The notes beneath the pieces were generated by a model. The model had not been told where the DNA came from and did not search any database. It saw only the letters and a list, made by a program, of their open reading frames with translations. From JASHPR01 sp963808705 (GTDB lineage: Bacteria; Actinomycetota; Actinomycetes; Streptosporangiales; Streptosporangiaceae), in the NCBI GenBank assembly GCA_963808705.1, contig CAWEHB010000012.1, positions 1-64,000 on the forward strand: 64,000 nucleotides of DNA. The letters run 5' to 3'. The position numbers were made by a program, and so were the translations under genes. Each line of letters opens with the position of its first letter. Position 1 is the stretch's first letter. Positions 17,137-25,532 of the stretch are shown one piece after another.

Positions 17137-18189
17137 ATGCGCGTGGAGCTGTCCGGCGCTGGTCATCGCCTGGCTGGCGGCGGCTCGGCGGATGATGTCG
17201 CGTTCGTCAACCGGTTCCTTGATCACCTGGCGGCACGGTGCTTCTCGGCCGCGACGATCCGCGCTTACGCCTATGACTTGCTGAACTTCCTGCGCTTCCT
17301 GACCGGGCGCGGGTCGGTGCTGGCCAGCGTGGTGCCGGCGGACTTGTTCGATTACCTGGAGTGGCAGTCCAGGCCGCGTCCCGGGCCGGGCGGGGGTGTG
17401 GTCGTGCGGATGGACCGGCGGCGCGGTGCCGCACCGGCGACGATGAACCGCCGGATCGCCGCGGTCAGGGGCTTGTTCGAGTACGCGGTGATCACCGGGC
17501 TGCGGGCCGAGTCACCGGTTCCGGCGGCGCGCCGGTCCTCGGGGCTGCGGGCGGCGCGCCGGGGCATGCTCGGCTACCTCGGCCGGGCCGGCCGGGGTGG
17601 TGGCCGCCTGGTCCGGGAGCAGCGCCGCCTGCCCGAGGCGCTGGAGCCGGCGGAGGTGGAGGCGTTCACGGCGGGGCTGTCGACCAGCCGTGACCGGGCG
17701 ATGGTCTTGCTGATGCTGCTCGGCGGGCTGCGGGCCGCGGAGGTGCGTGGCCTCCGGCTGGCAGACGTTGACATGGGGCTGCGCCGGGTCCGTGTGGTGG
17801 GCAAGGGCGGCCGGGAGCGCATCGTCCCGGTTGACGGCGCGTTCTTCGCCGAGCTGGCGGCTTATCTGCGCCTGGAGCGGCCGCGTGGCCTGGCCACCGT
17901 TGAATGCTTCGTGGTGCTGCGCGGGCCGACGGCGGGCCAGCCGGTGACCGAGGCTGGCATGCGCCGGATCTTCCGCACCCACCGGGGCAATCCGGGCGCG
18001 GGACGGGTCCGGCCGCACCGGCTACGGCACACTTTCGGGACCGGGTTGGCTGATGCCGGGATCGACCTGCTGGTGCTGCGGGACCTGATGGGTCATGTAT
18101 CGCCGGAGACCACGGCGGGCTATGTCCACCTGTCGGCCGGGACCCTGGCGCGGGAGTACGAGGCGGCGCGGCGCGCGGTGACCCGGTGA
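17137..18189 (+). CDS. Tyrosine recombinase, TnpA-like
   Basis: 350 residues from ATG 17137 (AGGA about seven bases upstream; GTG 17113 is possible). The N-terminal SAM-like core-binding domain contains FVNRFLDHLAARCFSAATIR. The catalytic domain has GGLRAAEVRGL (Arg), VVGKGGRERIVP (Lys), PHRLRHTFGTGLAD (His-x-x-Arg), LMGHVSPETTAGY (His and Tyr). Sites are complete. Its stop overlaps the next start (GTGA), so the two are translated together, as in Tn554-type and RIT-type recombinase operons. Confidence 0.82.
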   Translation: MRVELSGAGHRLAGGGSADDVAFVNRFLDHLAARCFSAATIRAYAYDLLNFLRFLTGRGSVLASVVPADLFDYLEWQSRPRPGPGGGVVVRMDRRRGAAPATMNRRIAAVRGLFEYAVITGLRAESPVPAARRSSGLRAARRGMLGYLGRAGRGGGRLVREQRRLPEALEPAEVEAFTAGLSTSRDRAMVLLMLLGGLRAAEVRGLRLADVDMGLRRVRVVGKGGRERIVPVDGAFFAELAAYLRLERPRGLATVECFVVLRGPTAGQPVTEAGMRRIFRTHRGNPGAGRVRPHRLRHTFGTGLADAGIDLLVLRDLMGHVSPETTAGYVHLSAGTLAREYEAARRAVTR

Positions 18190-20171
18190 GCATCCCCGCC
18201 GCCTGGGCCAGCGCCCCTGCCGGCGCGCCCGTCCCGGCACCTGGTGGCGGCAGGCGGCTCCTGGAGGATTACCGCCGGTACTGCGCCGGGCTGGATCGCG
18301 GTGCCGACGCCCGGGGCCTGCGGCTGCGCCAGGCGTCCCGGTTCCTGGCCGCCCATCCTGACGTGGACGCCTGGATGACCCGCCCGGCTGAGGTGCGGCT
18401 CGCGGACCTGCGCCGGTTCAGGGCATGGCCGCTGCTGACGTTCGCCGTGCTGTCCGGGCAGTTGCGGCTCGATGCCGACCTGCTGGTCTGCAGGCGCCTG
18501 GGCGGGTTCGGCCGGTGCGCGGAGGAGCAGTTCGCCGGGCAGTTCGCGGCGCTGCGCGAGGCAGCGGCCCGCCTGTCGTGGGGGCCACGGCACATCGAGG
18601 CGGTCATCCGCCAGGGCGTGGTCACCGCGATCGCGTTCACCGGCAAGCCGCCCGCGGGCCTGACTACCAGCGATCTCGACGATCTCGACGCGCAGATCGC
18701 GGCGAGCCCGCGCCTGTCCGCGGCCGAGCGGCAGCGGCGGCACAAGCTCGCCCGGGGCGTGCGCGAACTGCTCTACGAGGCCCGCATCATCGACACCCCG
18801 GCGGGAACCGGCCGCACGTCCGTCCCGGCGGAAGCCCGGCTGGCCGCGGCGGTTGGCGCGCCGGAGATCTGCCGGGCCATGACCGCCTACCTGGCCGCCC
18901 GGTCGGCCCAGCTGCGGCCCGGGTCGATCACCGGGATGGCCAACGACCTGGCCTGCTTCGGGGAGTTCCTGCGCACCGCGCACCCGGAGATCACCGGCCT
19001 GGGCGAGCTGACCCGCGACCACGTCGAGGAGTTCGCCGCCTTCGCCCGCACCCGCGGCTACCGCGGCCACCGGGCAGCAGAAAACCGCGCGGTCGGGCTG
19101 TCCGCCGCCGCGCACGCGATGATCACCTTGCGCTGCTTCCTCGATGACATCACCGCATGGGGCTGGGCCCAGGCCCCGCCACGCCGCCTGGTATTCGGCT
19201 CCGACATCCCGCGCCAGCCCCGGCTGCTGCCCCGCGCGCTGCCCGCCGACATCGACGCGGCGCTGATGGACGCCGTATCCCGCCATCCCGACCAGTTCGC
19301 ACGCGCGGGCCTTGCGATCATGCGCGGGACCGGGCTGCGGATCGGCGAACTGCTCGACCTCGAGCTCGACTGCGTCATCGACTACGGCACCACCGGAAGC
19401 TGGCTGCGCGTCCCTCTCGGCAAGCTCGCCACCGAACGCGCCGTCCCCCTCGATGACAGCACGCTGGCCTGCCTGGACGCCCTGATCCGCCACCGCGGCC
19501 CGCAGCGGGCGCTGCCCCACCCGCGCCTGGGCCGCGACGCGGACTTCGTCTTCGCCGAGGGCGGCCGGCGCATCGTCCCCGGCCGCCTGCGGCGAGCATT
19601 GCAGCAGGCCGCCGCAGACGCCGGGCTGGCCGCAACGGACGGGCAGCCGCTGCGGGTCGTGCCGCACCAGCTCCGGCACACCTACGCCACCACCTTGGCG
19701 AATGCCGGCATGTCACTGCCCGCCCTGATGGCCCTCCTAGGCCATCAGACCCCGGAGATGACCTTGCGCTACGCCACGCTCGCCACCCCCACGCTGCGCA
19801 CGGCCTACGAGACCGCGATGGGCAAGATGCGCCGCCAGTTCACCCTCACCCCGGCTGGGCGGCCGATCGTGCCCGACAAGGTCGCGTGGCTCAACGCCGA
19901 GATGCTCAAGACCCGCCTGGCACACGGCTACTGCTCACGCGACCCGGCCGCCGGAGCGTGCCCCTACGCCAACATCTGCGAGAACTGCGATAACTTCGTG
20001 CCCGCACACGACGCCACCCCGGTCCTGCGAGCACAGCTCAACGACATCAACGCCCTCCGCGACGACGCATCACGGCGCGGCTGGGACAGCGAGGCCGCCC
20101 GGCATGATCGTGCCGCCGCCAGCATCTCCGGCCACCTGCGGAACCTCGGCGTCGAAACGGACATCAAGTAG
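18186..20171 (+). CDS. Tyrosine recombinase, TnpB-like, with C-terminal zinc motif
   Basis: 661 residues, much longer than a phage integrase and close to Tn554 TnpB. Residues about 1-200 form a helical N-terminal region and about 220-330 a SAM-like domain. The catalytic domain has GTGLRIGELLDLELD, VPLGKLATERAVPL, VPHQLRHTYATTLAN and LLGHQTPEMTLRYATL. After it comes a Cys cluster, GYCSRDPAAGACPYANICE with C-x2-C, likely zinc-binding and typical of TnpB-type recombinases. The gene ends 32 bp before the transposon end. Confidence 0.82.
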   Translation: MSIPAAWASAPAGAPVPAPGGGRRLLEDYRRYCAGLDRGADARGLRLRQASRFLAAHPDVDAWMTRPAEVRLADLRRFRAWPLLTFAVLSGQLRLDADLLVCRRLGGFGRCAEEQFAGQFAALREAAARLSWGPRHIEAVIRQGVVTAIAFTGKPPAGLTTSDLDDLDAQIAASPRLSAAERQRRHKLARGVRELLYEARIIDTPAGTGRTSVPAEARLAAAVGAPEICRAMTAYLAARSAQLRPGSITGMANDLACFGEFLRTAHPEITGLGELTRDHVEEFAAFARTRGYRGHRAAENRAVGLSAAAHAMITLRCFLDDITAWGWAQAPPRRLVFGSDIPRQPRLLPRALPADIDAALMDAVSRHPDQFARAGLAIMRGTGLRIGELLDLELDCVIDYGTTGSWLRVPLGKLATERAVPLDDSTLACLDALIRHRGPQRALPHPRLGRDADFVFAEGGRRIVPGRLRRALQQAAADAGLAATDGQPLRVVPHQLRHTYATTLANAGMSLPALMALLGHQTPEMTLRYATLATPTLRTAYETAMGKMRRQFTLTPAGRPIVPDKVAWLNAEMLKTRLAHGYCSRDPAAGACPYANICENCDNFVPAHDATPVLRAQLNDINALRDDASRRGWDSEAARHDRAAASISGHLRNLGVETDIK

Positions 20172-20203
20172 CAAGTAGGTATTAATCGTCAAGGCCGGTT
20201 AAT

Positions 20204-20371
20204 GCAGCAGAAGATCTCCGGCTGCTGCGCTCCGAGCAGGTCACCCGCGACCGGTACGCCATCCGCGGCTACCTCTCCACCGCCGCCAAGCACGGCGCCC
20301 ACGTCCTGACCGCCATCCACGACGCCCTCGCCGGCAACCCCTGGATGCCACCTATACCCGAACCGCCGTAG
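20204..20371 (+). pseudogene. IS66-family transposase, C-terminal part
   Basis: Continuation of the split IS66 gene. After QQKISG one base is missing relative to the expected frame; beyond it the conserved tail reads RSEQVTRDRYAIRGYLSTAA and ALAGNPWMPP, ending at TAG 20371. The deletion means the IS66 transposase would be truncated even without the inserted element, unless it is a sequencing error. Confidence 0.8.
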
Positions 20372-20430
20372 ACACGTCCCCATTCACGCCACCCCAGAAC
20401 GCCAGTCACCCTCGTCAGCGACGTGAATGT

Positions 20431-22623
20431 TTACGGCTTGGGGTGATTGCCGTTCGGGCTGAGGCCCTGGGCTGGGTCATTCCGTCTTGGTTCCGGATCA
20501 TGCCCTGCCGGGCTGCCGCGGTTCTGGTCAGTGTTGCTGCCGCGGCTGGCGGGTATCCGGCCGGTGATCTGGGTGCCGTGGCTGGGGGCGGAGGCGATGT
20601 CGGTGGTGCCGCCCAGTGCCGCCAGGCGGTCGGTGATGCCCTGCAGCCCGCTGCCGATCGGCGTGGTGGCGGGGTCGAACCCCTGGCCATCGTCAGCGAC
20701 GGTGAACGTCAGGAGCGGGCCGTCCTGGCAGAACGTCACCCTGGCCGCCGACGCGCGGGCGTATTTCGCGACGTTCTGCAGCGCCTCAAGCACGCAGAAG
20801 TACACCGCCGCCTCGATGTCCTGCGGGTACCGGCCTATACCGGCGGCCTCGACGGTGACTGGGATGGCCGCCTTGCGTGCCTGCGCCTCCAGTGCGGCGG
20901 CCAGCCCCAGGTCGGCCAGCAGCGGCGGGTAGATCCCGTGGGCGAGTTCCCGCATCTCGGCCAGCGCGTCCTGGGCCTGATGCTCGGTCTGCGCCAGCAG
21001 CTCGGCCGCCTCCTGCGAGGAGCTGGCCACCACCTGGCGGGCCAGGCCCAGGGAGATCCGCAGCGCGACCAGCTGCTGCTGCGCGCCGTCGTGCAGGTTG
21101 CGCTCCAGGCCCCGCCTGGCCTCATCGGCCGCGCTGACCAGGCGCTGGCGGGAGGACCGCAGGTCCTCGATCAGCCCGACATTCCGCAGCACCAGGCCCG
21201 CCTGGGCGGCCACGTCGCGGACCAGCCGCTCCCCGGCAGGCGTCAGCGGCTCCCGCGGCGAGCAGGTGACCCGCAGCGCGCCCAGCCGCTCACCCCGGTG
21301 CTCCACCGCAAAGGACCGGCTGCGGCCATCGCGCCCGGCCACGCCCCCCGGGTCGGCGGGCGGGCCTGTCGTCCCCGCCGCGGCCGGCCACGCCGCCTCC
21401 AGGCGCTCGGCCCCGCCGGTGCGCAACCACACCTCCGCCCGTTCCGCGCCGGTGGCCTCGGTCAGCATCCGGGCCATCGCCGGCAGCACCTCCTCGGTGG
21501 AGTAGGTGCCAGCGATCCGCCCCGCGAACTCCGACAGCACCTCATACGGGCTCGCCCGCCTGCCATACACCAGCCGGTCGGCCAGCAGCCCGGCTCTTAC
21601 CCGGATCGGCTGCAACAAGACCGCGGCCAGCGCCGCCGCGGCGAACGTCAGCGCGCTGCTGCCCGCATGCCCCGTGACCGCGCCGACGCCTACCACCACC
21701 AGCGCGTAGATCCCCGTGAACGCCGCGGCCACTAGGGCGGCCACCACGGTCTTTTTGACCACGACATCGAGGTCGTACAGGTGATACCGGAGCACGGCCA
21801 CCGCGCACGCCAGCGGAATGCCCAGCACCGCGGTGAGAATCAAGAGCGCCCAGATCAGGGTGCCGACCCAGCCGTTGTAATGGGGCCAGATCAAGGTGCT
21901 GGCGATCAGCACCGCCGCCCAGAGGGCGGTCAGCGCGCCGACGTAGCCGAGCCAGGCCAGCTGCTGGCGCAGTTCCGCACTCGCGCCGCGTCGGCGGGCG
22001 AACACCGAGGCCACCACCAGCACCCCGGTGATCACCGCGAGCACGAAGACCGCCAGGAGGAAGCCGCTGAACCAGCCGTGCCGCGGGAAGACCCCCTGCG
22101 GGTTCGGGTAGGTGACCTTCGCCGCGGCCAGGGCGTTGGTGATCCCGCCGGTGACGGTCGTACCGGCCTGCAGCGTATGTGCGGCCTCGCCCACCACGAC
22201 CGCGCACAGCGCCCACAGCACAGGCCGCCACCGCCGCGACGGCAGCCGACCGTCCGGGAACAGCAGGACGAGGAAGAACAGCGGGAAAACCGCTCCCACG
22301 GCCGTAACTGAGGACAGACATCCGGCCAGCCGGGCCGCGGGCAGCGACCGCGGGGCCGTGGCCAGCCCATACACCGCATACTGCTCGGTGAACATGGAAG
22401 CCGCCAGCGACAGCCCGATCAGGCACAGCAGCCAGCCAATCGCGTTACCCGGCAGGCGGCTGGCGATCAGACCGCCGGTGCCCGCGTAGGCCAGCACCGC
22501 CACCGCCAGGAAGACGTAGGCGCCGACGTTGCCCCCGCCCACCCGTCCGGCGTTCAGCCCGACCAGCACCAGCGCCGCGACCAGTGCGGGCACCGTGAAG
22601 CCCGCCAGCGACCAGGCAACCAC
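20431..22623 (-). CDS. Membrane sensor histidine kinase (NarL/DesK type)
   Basis: 730 residues from GTG 22623. About ten hydrophobic helices fill residues 1-330, followed by a GAF-like domain (about 350-490). The HisKA_3 box is GLERNLHDGAQQQLVALRI with phospho-acceptor His511. The HATPase part has LEALQNVAKYA (N box), VADDGQGFD and GSGLQGITDRL. Such kinases phosphorylate a NarL-type response regulator, but none is adjacent. The IS66 element cut the 3' end: the stop TAA is now inside the IS terminal repeat. The old end, about five residues longer, is still visible before 15558. Function is probably unaffected. Confidence 0.85.
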   Translation of the reverse strand: MVAWSLAGFTVPALVAALVLVGLNAGRVGGGNVGAYVFLAVAVLAYAGTGGLIASRLPGNAIGWLLCLIGLSLAASMFTEQYAVYGLATAPRSLPAARLAGCLSSVTAVGAVFPLFFLVLLFPDGRLPSRRWRPVLWALCAVVVGEAAHTLQAGTTVTGGITNALAAAKVTYPNPQGVFPRHGWFSGFLLAVFVLAVITGVLVVASVFARRRGASAELRQQLAWLGYVGALTALWAAVLIASTLIWPHYNGWVGTLIWALLILTAVLGIPLACAVAVLRYHLYDLDVVVKKTVVAALVAAAFTGIYALVVVGVGAVTGHAGSSALTFAAAALAAVLLQPIRVRAGLLADRLVYGRRASPYEVLSEFAGRIAGTYSTEEVLPAMARMLTEATGAERAEVWLRTGGAERLEAAWPAAAGTTGPPADPGGVAGRDGRSRSFAVEHRGERLGALRVTCSPREPLTPAGERLVRDVAAQAGLVLRNVGLIEDLRSSRQRLVSAADEARRGLERNLHDGAQQQLVALRISLGLARQVVASSSQEAAELLAQTEHQAQDALAEMRELAHGIYPPLLADLGLAAALEAQARKAAIPVTVEAAGIGRYPQDIEAAVYFCVLEALQNVAKYARASAARVTFCQDGPLLTFTVADDGQGFDPATTPIGSGLQGITDRLAALGGTTDIASAPSHGTQITGRIPASRGSNTDQNRGSPAGHDPEPRRNDPAQGLSPNGNHPKP

Positions 22624-22902
22624 CCGCGTCCGGTACTAAACGGCCTGGATAGCCACAGATCCGATTCTGGCCAGTTCGCGGACGCCCAGCCAGGGTGCAG
22701 CCTTCACCATCGCCCACGTGCCAGCATCCCAGGCTCTCGCGTCGGCAGCTGGCCATGATGGTCTTGGCAGCAGGTTGGCAGCAGTGGAGCACCTGCTTGC
22801 AAATCGGGTTCTCCGCCTATGGTTAGTGCGCTGACCTGGCCAGCAGACTGTCCGTGAGTGTCCGCAGCGTACCGCTGGTGACCGGGGGTAATGGCACGTT
22901 AA
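22624..22902. other. Kinase upstream region with attachment repeats
   Basis: Contains a perfect twin TTGGCAGCAGG at 22764 and 22775 (period 11) and a half twin TAATGGCACGT at 22889-22899 interrupted by the truncated ISAzo13 element. The 15 bp before it (GACCGGGGG and neighbours) also match the flank of the complete ISAzo13 copy at 1761-1769. No gene is seen. Confidence 0.6.
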
Positions 22903-23395
22903 GGGCTTGTCGATTATTAACGCGCTGGTTTGGTCTTGGGCGTGAGCGTGACGCCGTTGGATGAGGCGTATTCGGTGAGGCTGGCCAGTGTGGTGAGCGG
23001 GGCGGCGGCGGGCTCGATGGTGTGTCCGGCCCGGAGGAGCAGCGGCTTGATCTGGCGTTCGGCCGTGCCGATGGTGTTGGCTGAGACGCCGGACAGGTCG
23101 GCCAGGACGGCCCGGGGTACTGCCAGGCGCTGCCGCATGATGGTGACCAGGGTTTTCTCGGCGAGAGTCATTGCTGCGGGGTGGCCGCCGGCGCGGCGGC
23201 GGGTTGCCGGGCCGCCTCGGGCGAGGTGCATTTCGGCTTCGCGCTGGGCTTGGTAGGGGACGGCCAGCGCGGCGGTGAGCTGGTCCCGGGCGGCGGCTGT
23301 CATGCCGGTCAGGGCCGGGTGCGCCCAGCCGGCGCGCTCGCCCCGGCCGGGTCGCGGCGCCTTCGCGGGCGCCGGTGCTGGCGGCCGGGGGTGGT
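22903..23395 (-). mobile_element. Truncated ISAzo13-type element
   Basis: Identical to 1784-2276 as far as I compared, including the terminal GGGCTTGTCGATTATTAAC. The TAA at 22900-22902 precedes it as at the complete copy. It is broken at about 23395, where group II intron sequence begins. Confidence 0.88.
22917..23395 (-). pseudogene. ISAzo13-type transposase, C-terminal fragment
   Basis: Encodes the last about 155 residues of the transposase (PAPAPAKAPRPGRGERAGW onward to TLTPKTKPAR), identical to the complete copy. The DDE core is missing. The long open frame that crosses the junction into intron sequence is not a real protein. Confidence 0.88.
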
Positions 23396-23520
23396 GAGGT
23401 CGGCTCGGGGCGCCCTGCCAGCGTTTCCGCTGGTGGGTTTCCCCGGGCCGCCTCCCGAACCCGGCGTGCCCATTACTGAGCACCGGGCTCTCCGCAAGCC
23501 CGCGTGGGTGCGTGATTGCG
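23396..23520 (-). ncRNA. Group II intron domains V-VI (3' end fragment)
   Basis: On the minus strand this stretch reads GGAGAGCCCGGTGCTCAG, then GGGCACGCCGGGTTCGGG, which fits a group II domain V hairpin (GAGCCCGGTG pairing with CGCCGGGTTC). It follows a maturase-type reading frame and ends at the ISAzo13 junction, consistent with an intron inserted in that element. The 5' part of this intron is not contiguous. Confidence 0.6.
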
Positions 23521-24237
23521 TCATCGTGTGGCCTGCCAGGGGGAGGGGATGGCTGCTCCGCGGTAGCGGTACCGGGTCGTGGTAATCGTTCCGGTGTGCA
23601 GCAGCCGGGTGTTCCCGTCGGCGGGCCACCAGCCGCCGCCGCAGTACTGGCGGCGCACCGCTTTCCAGGAGCTCCGGTGGTGTTTGCGGCGCAGCCAGGC
23701 CATGACCTGCCGCCAGGTGATGGCGGCGAGGTAGCCGAACGTCGCGCTGGACACCCCGGGCCGGAAGTAGGCGCACCAGCCCCGCAGCATCGGGTTGAGC
23801 ACGGCGCAGCAGGACTGATAGCGGCTGGTTGGTGTCTGTGGCCCGGCACACGGTCTTGACCTTCGCGGTGATGGCGCGCAGCGCCTTCTTAGCCGGATAA
23901 GTGTAGACATAGTGCCGGGCGGTGCCTCGCTTGCGGTGACGCTGGATGCGCCAGCCAAGAAAATCAAGGCCCCCCTCGATGTGGGTGATCAGGGTCTTTT
24001 CCGGCGACAGGCGCAGGCCCATCCCGGCCAGGACCCCGGCGGCTTCGGCCTTGAGGGCCTGCGCGTCCGCCTGGGTGCCTGCTACCAGCAGGCACCAGTC
24101 ATCCGCATAGCGGACCAGGCGGAAATTCGGCAGGCCCTAGCGGCGGCGGACCCGCCGCTGCCATTCGCTGCTGGCGGGGCCTCCGGGCGCGCGGGCGATG
24201 TGCTCGTCCAGCACCGCGAGGGCCACGTTGGATAGCA
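23521..24237 (-). pseudogene. Group II intron reverse transcriptase/maturase, C-terminal fragment
   Basis: Reads LLSNVALAVLDEHIARAPGG, then after a stop near 24136 LPNFRLVRYADDWCLLVAG (the catalytic YADD box), LRLSPEKTLITHIEGGLDFL, and in another frame near 23810 NPMLRGWCAYFRPGV (maturase domain X). The start is replaced by an IS end at 24238. At least one stop and one frameshift make it inactive. Confidence 0.85.
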
Positions 24238-24551
24238 ACGCTGCCGCGCGCCAGGCCGGGGGACGCGCCGCGCGAGGGTACGGGGCCGCCCCTCCGGCCT
24301 CCAGGCTGCTGCGCATCGCTGGCGCGACGGCCCTGCGGGCCCGCCTGGACCCCGGAGACCTCTGCGGCCCCTCAGGCAGGAAGTACGGGCAGGCCCAGCC
24401 TGCCCCCGCCCAGCAGCGCGGCGCGTCCGATGGGCCCTTGCCCATGGGTACAACGAACGCCAGGCACTATATGAACTGGCGTTCGATAGTCAGAAGGAAC
24501 AGCGAAATTACACGAATCCGCTATGAGGAAGTCTCCACGGTTTGAGGGGAA
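24238..24551 (+). mobile_element. Isolated terminal fragment of the IS3 element
   Basis: This is the inverted copy of 1-316 with very few differences, ending in the terminal repeat CGGTTTGAGGGGAAC at 24551. No transposase part remains. It joins an integrase fragment on the right to a reverse-transcriptase fragment on the left. Confidence 0.85.
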
Positions 24552-24787
24552 CCCCGGTAGATGTCATTCGGCTTCAGGGCGCCGGACTGCTCCTTGCCGA
24601 AGAAGCCGCAGGCTTCGTCGACCCACGCCATCGCCACGTCCAGGGAGAACTCCCCGACGCCGCGGGCCGCGAAGTGCTCCTGCAGGCGGCGCCAGCAGCC
24701 CCGGTACCACACCATCGTCGAGTCCTTGTAGCCCAGACGCACCAGCTCAGCGTCCAGACCAGACACCAGCGCACACAAAGCGACCAT
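24552..24787 (-). pseudogene. Tyrosine recombinase, N-terminal fragment
   Basis: The first about 78 residues (MVALCALVSGLDAELVRLGY, GCWRRLQEHFAARGV, MAWVDEACGFFGKEQSG) match the SAM-like core-binding domain of tyrosine recombinases. The catalytic domain is lost where the IS end begins at 24551. It is one more truncated recombination gene in this stretch. Confidence 0.7.
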
Positions 24788-24849
24788 CCGGCCGACCTCC
24801 GATCATGCGGTGCCCGGCACCCTGCCAGGCCACATGATCGGAATCCTCG

Positions 24850-24968
24850 GGGTTATGCGCAGTGCCCGCTCGCCGATCCGGCCCCCACCAGCACCAGCAG
24901 GACAGCGCTGCGCATAACCCGGCACTGTCCATAAGGCGGGTTATGTTCAGCTGAACATAACCCGCCTT
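24850..24968. repeat. Nested inverted repeats with a 36-bp perfect palindrome
   Basis: 24933-24968 is a perfect palindrome with half-site AAGGCGGGTTATGTTCAG. Just upstream, GGGTTATGCGCAG (24850) and CTGCGCATAACCC (24908) form a second inverted pair. All share GGTTATG/CATAACC. The palindrome lies exactly where the reverse-transcriptase fragment at 24969 breaks off, so it marks an element end or a rearrangement point. Confidence 0.7.
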
Positions 24969-25124
24969 GCGCAGTACCGGCGCTGGTGTCTTGCAGCGTG
25001 CCGTCCTCGGTGAGGATGCCTGCCTTCAGGAACGCCTTCACCAGGGCCAGGACGCGTTTGTCGGCGACTCTGGCCCGCACCCGGCTCATCAGCGCAGGGT
25101 GCGAGATTTCGTCGAACGAATCCC
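24969..25124 (-). pseudogene. Group II intron reverse transcriptase, middle fragment
   Basis: Reads SFDEISHPALMSRVRARVAD, KRVLALVKAFLKAGILTEDG and TLQDTSAGTAQGG. These are the RT segments that normally precede the QGG-x-x-SPLLSNVAL segment, which resumes at 24237 on the same strand. The two pieces are therefore probably one intron RT, split by about 730 bp of IS and integrase debris. The right side is replaced by the serine-recombinase unit. Confidence 0.75.
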
Positions 25125-25160
25125 CGACTTACTACGTGCTTCGATGACCTCGCTGCCGCG

Positions 25161-25532
25161 TTGCGGGCGTGGGCGAAAGGCCTGCTGTGCCTGGAGGCGG
25201 CCGTTGAGCTGCTGATCGGGCACCGCTGGTGGCTTTGCCGCGGAGATTTTCTCGACGTCGCGGTGGAGCCGGGCTGGGAGGTGTTCAGCGGCCGGGAGAT
25301 GGCAGCCGTCGACTTCGAGGCGGCGGCCGCCGCGCTGGTGGCGGGTGTGCTGGCGTGCTCGTCCGGCGAGGGCCGGGTGCTGCGCCTGGCCGCGAGCATC
25401 GCCGCCGGGGTGCCGGTCGATCTTCGCGAGGCCCTGACCGGGCTGGATGAGGCGAACAGCGGGCTGGTCGCGGTCGCGGTGCTGCACGCGGCCGGTCACC
25501 GGGACCTGCTGGCCGGGCGGGGTGCGCGGTGA
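25161..25532 (+). CDS. Hypothetical protein linked to the serine recombinase
   Basis: 123 residues from TTG 25161; the frame stays open upstream (CFDDLAAALRAWAKGL) without a clear start, so the true N-terminus may have been lost at the junction with the RT fragment. It is Ala/Leu-rich and helical, with LEAAVELLIGHRWWLCRGDF. I associate such a gene with actinobacterial serine-recombinase units but know no function. It overlaps the next gene by GTGA, indicating one operon of three genes. Confidence 0.6.
   Translation: MRAWAKGLLCLEAAVELLIGHRWWLCRGDFLDVAVEPGWEVFSGREMAAVDFEAAAAALVAGVLACSSGEGRVLRLAASIAAGVPVDLREALTGLDEANSGLVAVAVLHAAGHRDLLAGRGAR

Larger units (their letters stand above)
16996..20203 (+). 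mobile_element. Tn554-like two-recombinase transposon
   Basis: This 3208-bp segment interrupts the IS66 transposase gene. Removing 16996-20203 rejoins AAG CT with G CAG CAG AAG, restoring the conserved IS66 residues KLQQKISG exactly. Short inverted ends are TTAACCGGCC (17001-17010) and GGCCGGTTAA (20193-20202). It carries two overlapping tyrosine-recombinase genes of the sizes of Tn554 TnpA and TnpB. No TnpC-like third gene and no cargo are present. No target duplication is seen, as expected for this class. Confidence 0.75.
15559..20435 (+). mobile_element. IS66-family element, split by another transposon
   Basis: Terminal inverted repeats GTAAACATTCACGTC (15559-15573) and GACGTGAATGTTTAC (20421-20435) are perfect over 15 bp. 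The 8-bp sequence GGCTTGGG flanks both ends (15551-15558 and 20436-20443), the target duplication length known for IS66. It inserted into the last codons of the sensor-kinase gene at 20431-22623. Subtracting the internal 3.2-kb element leaves about 1.67 kb with one transposase gene. Confidence 0.93.
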
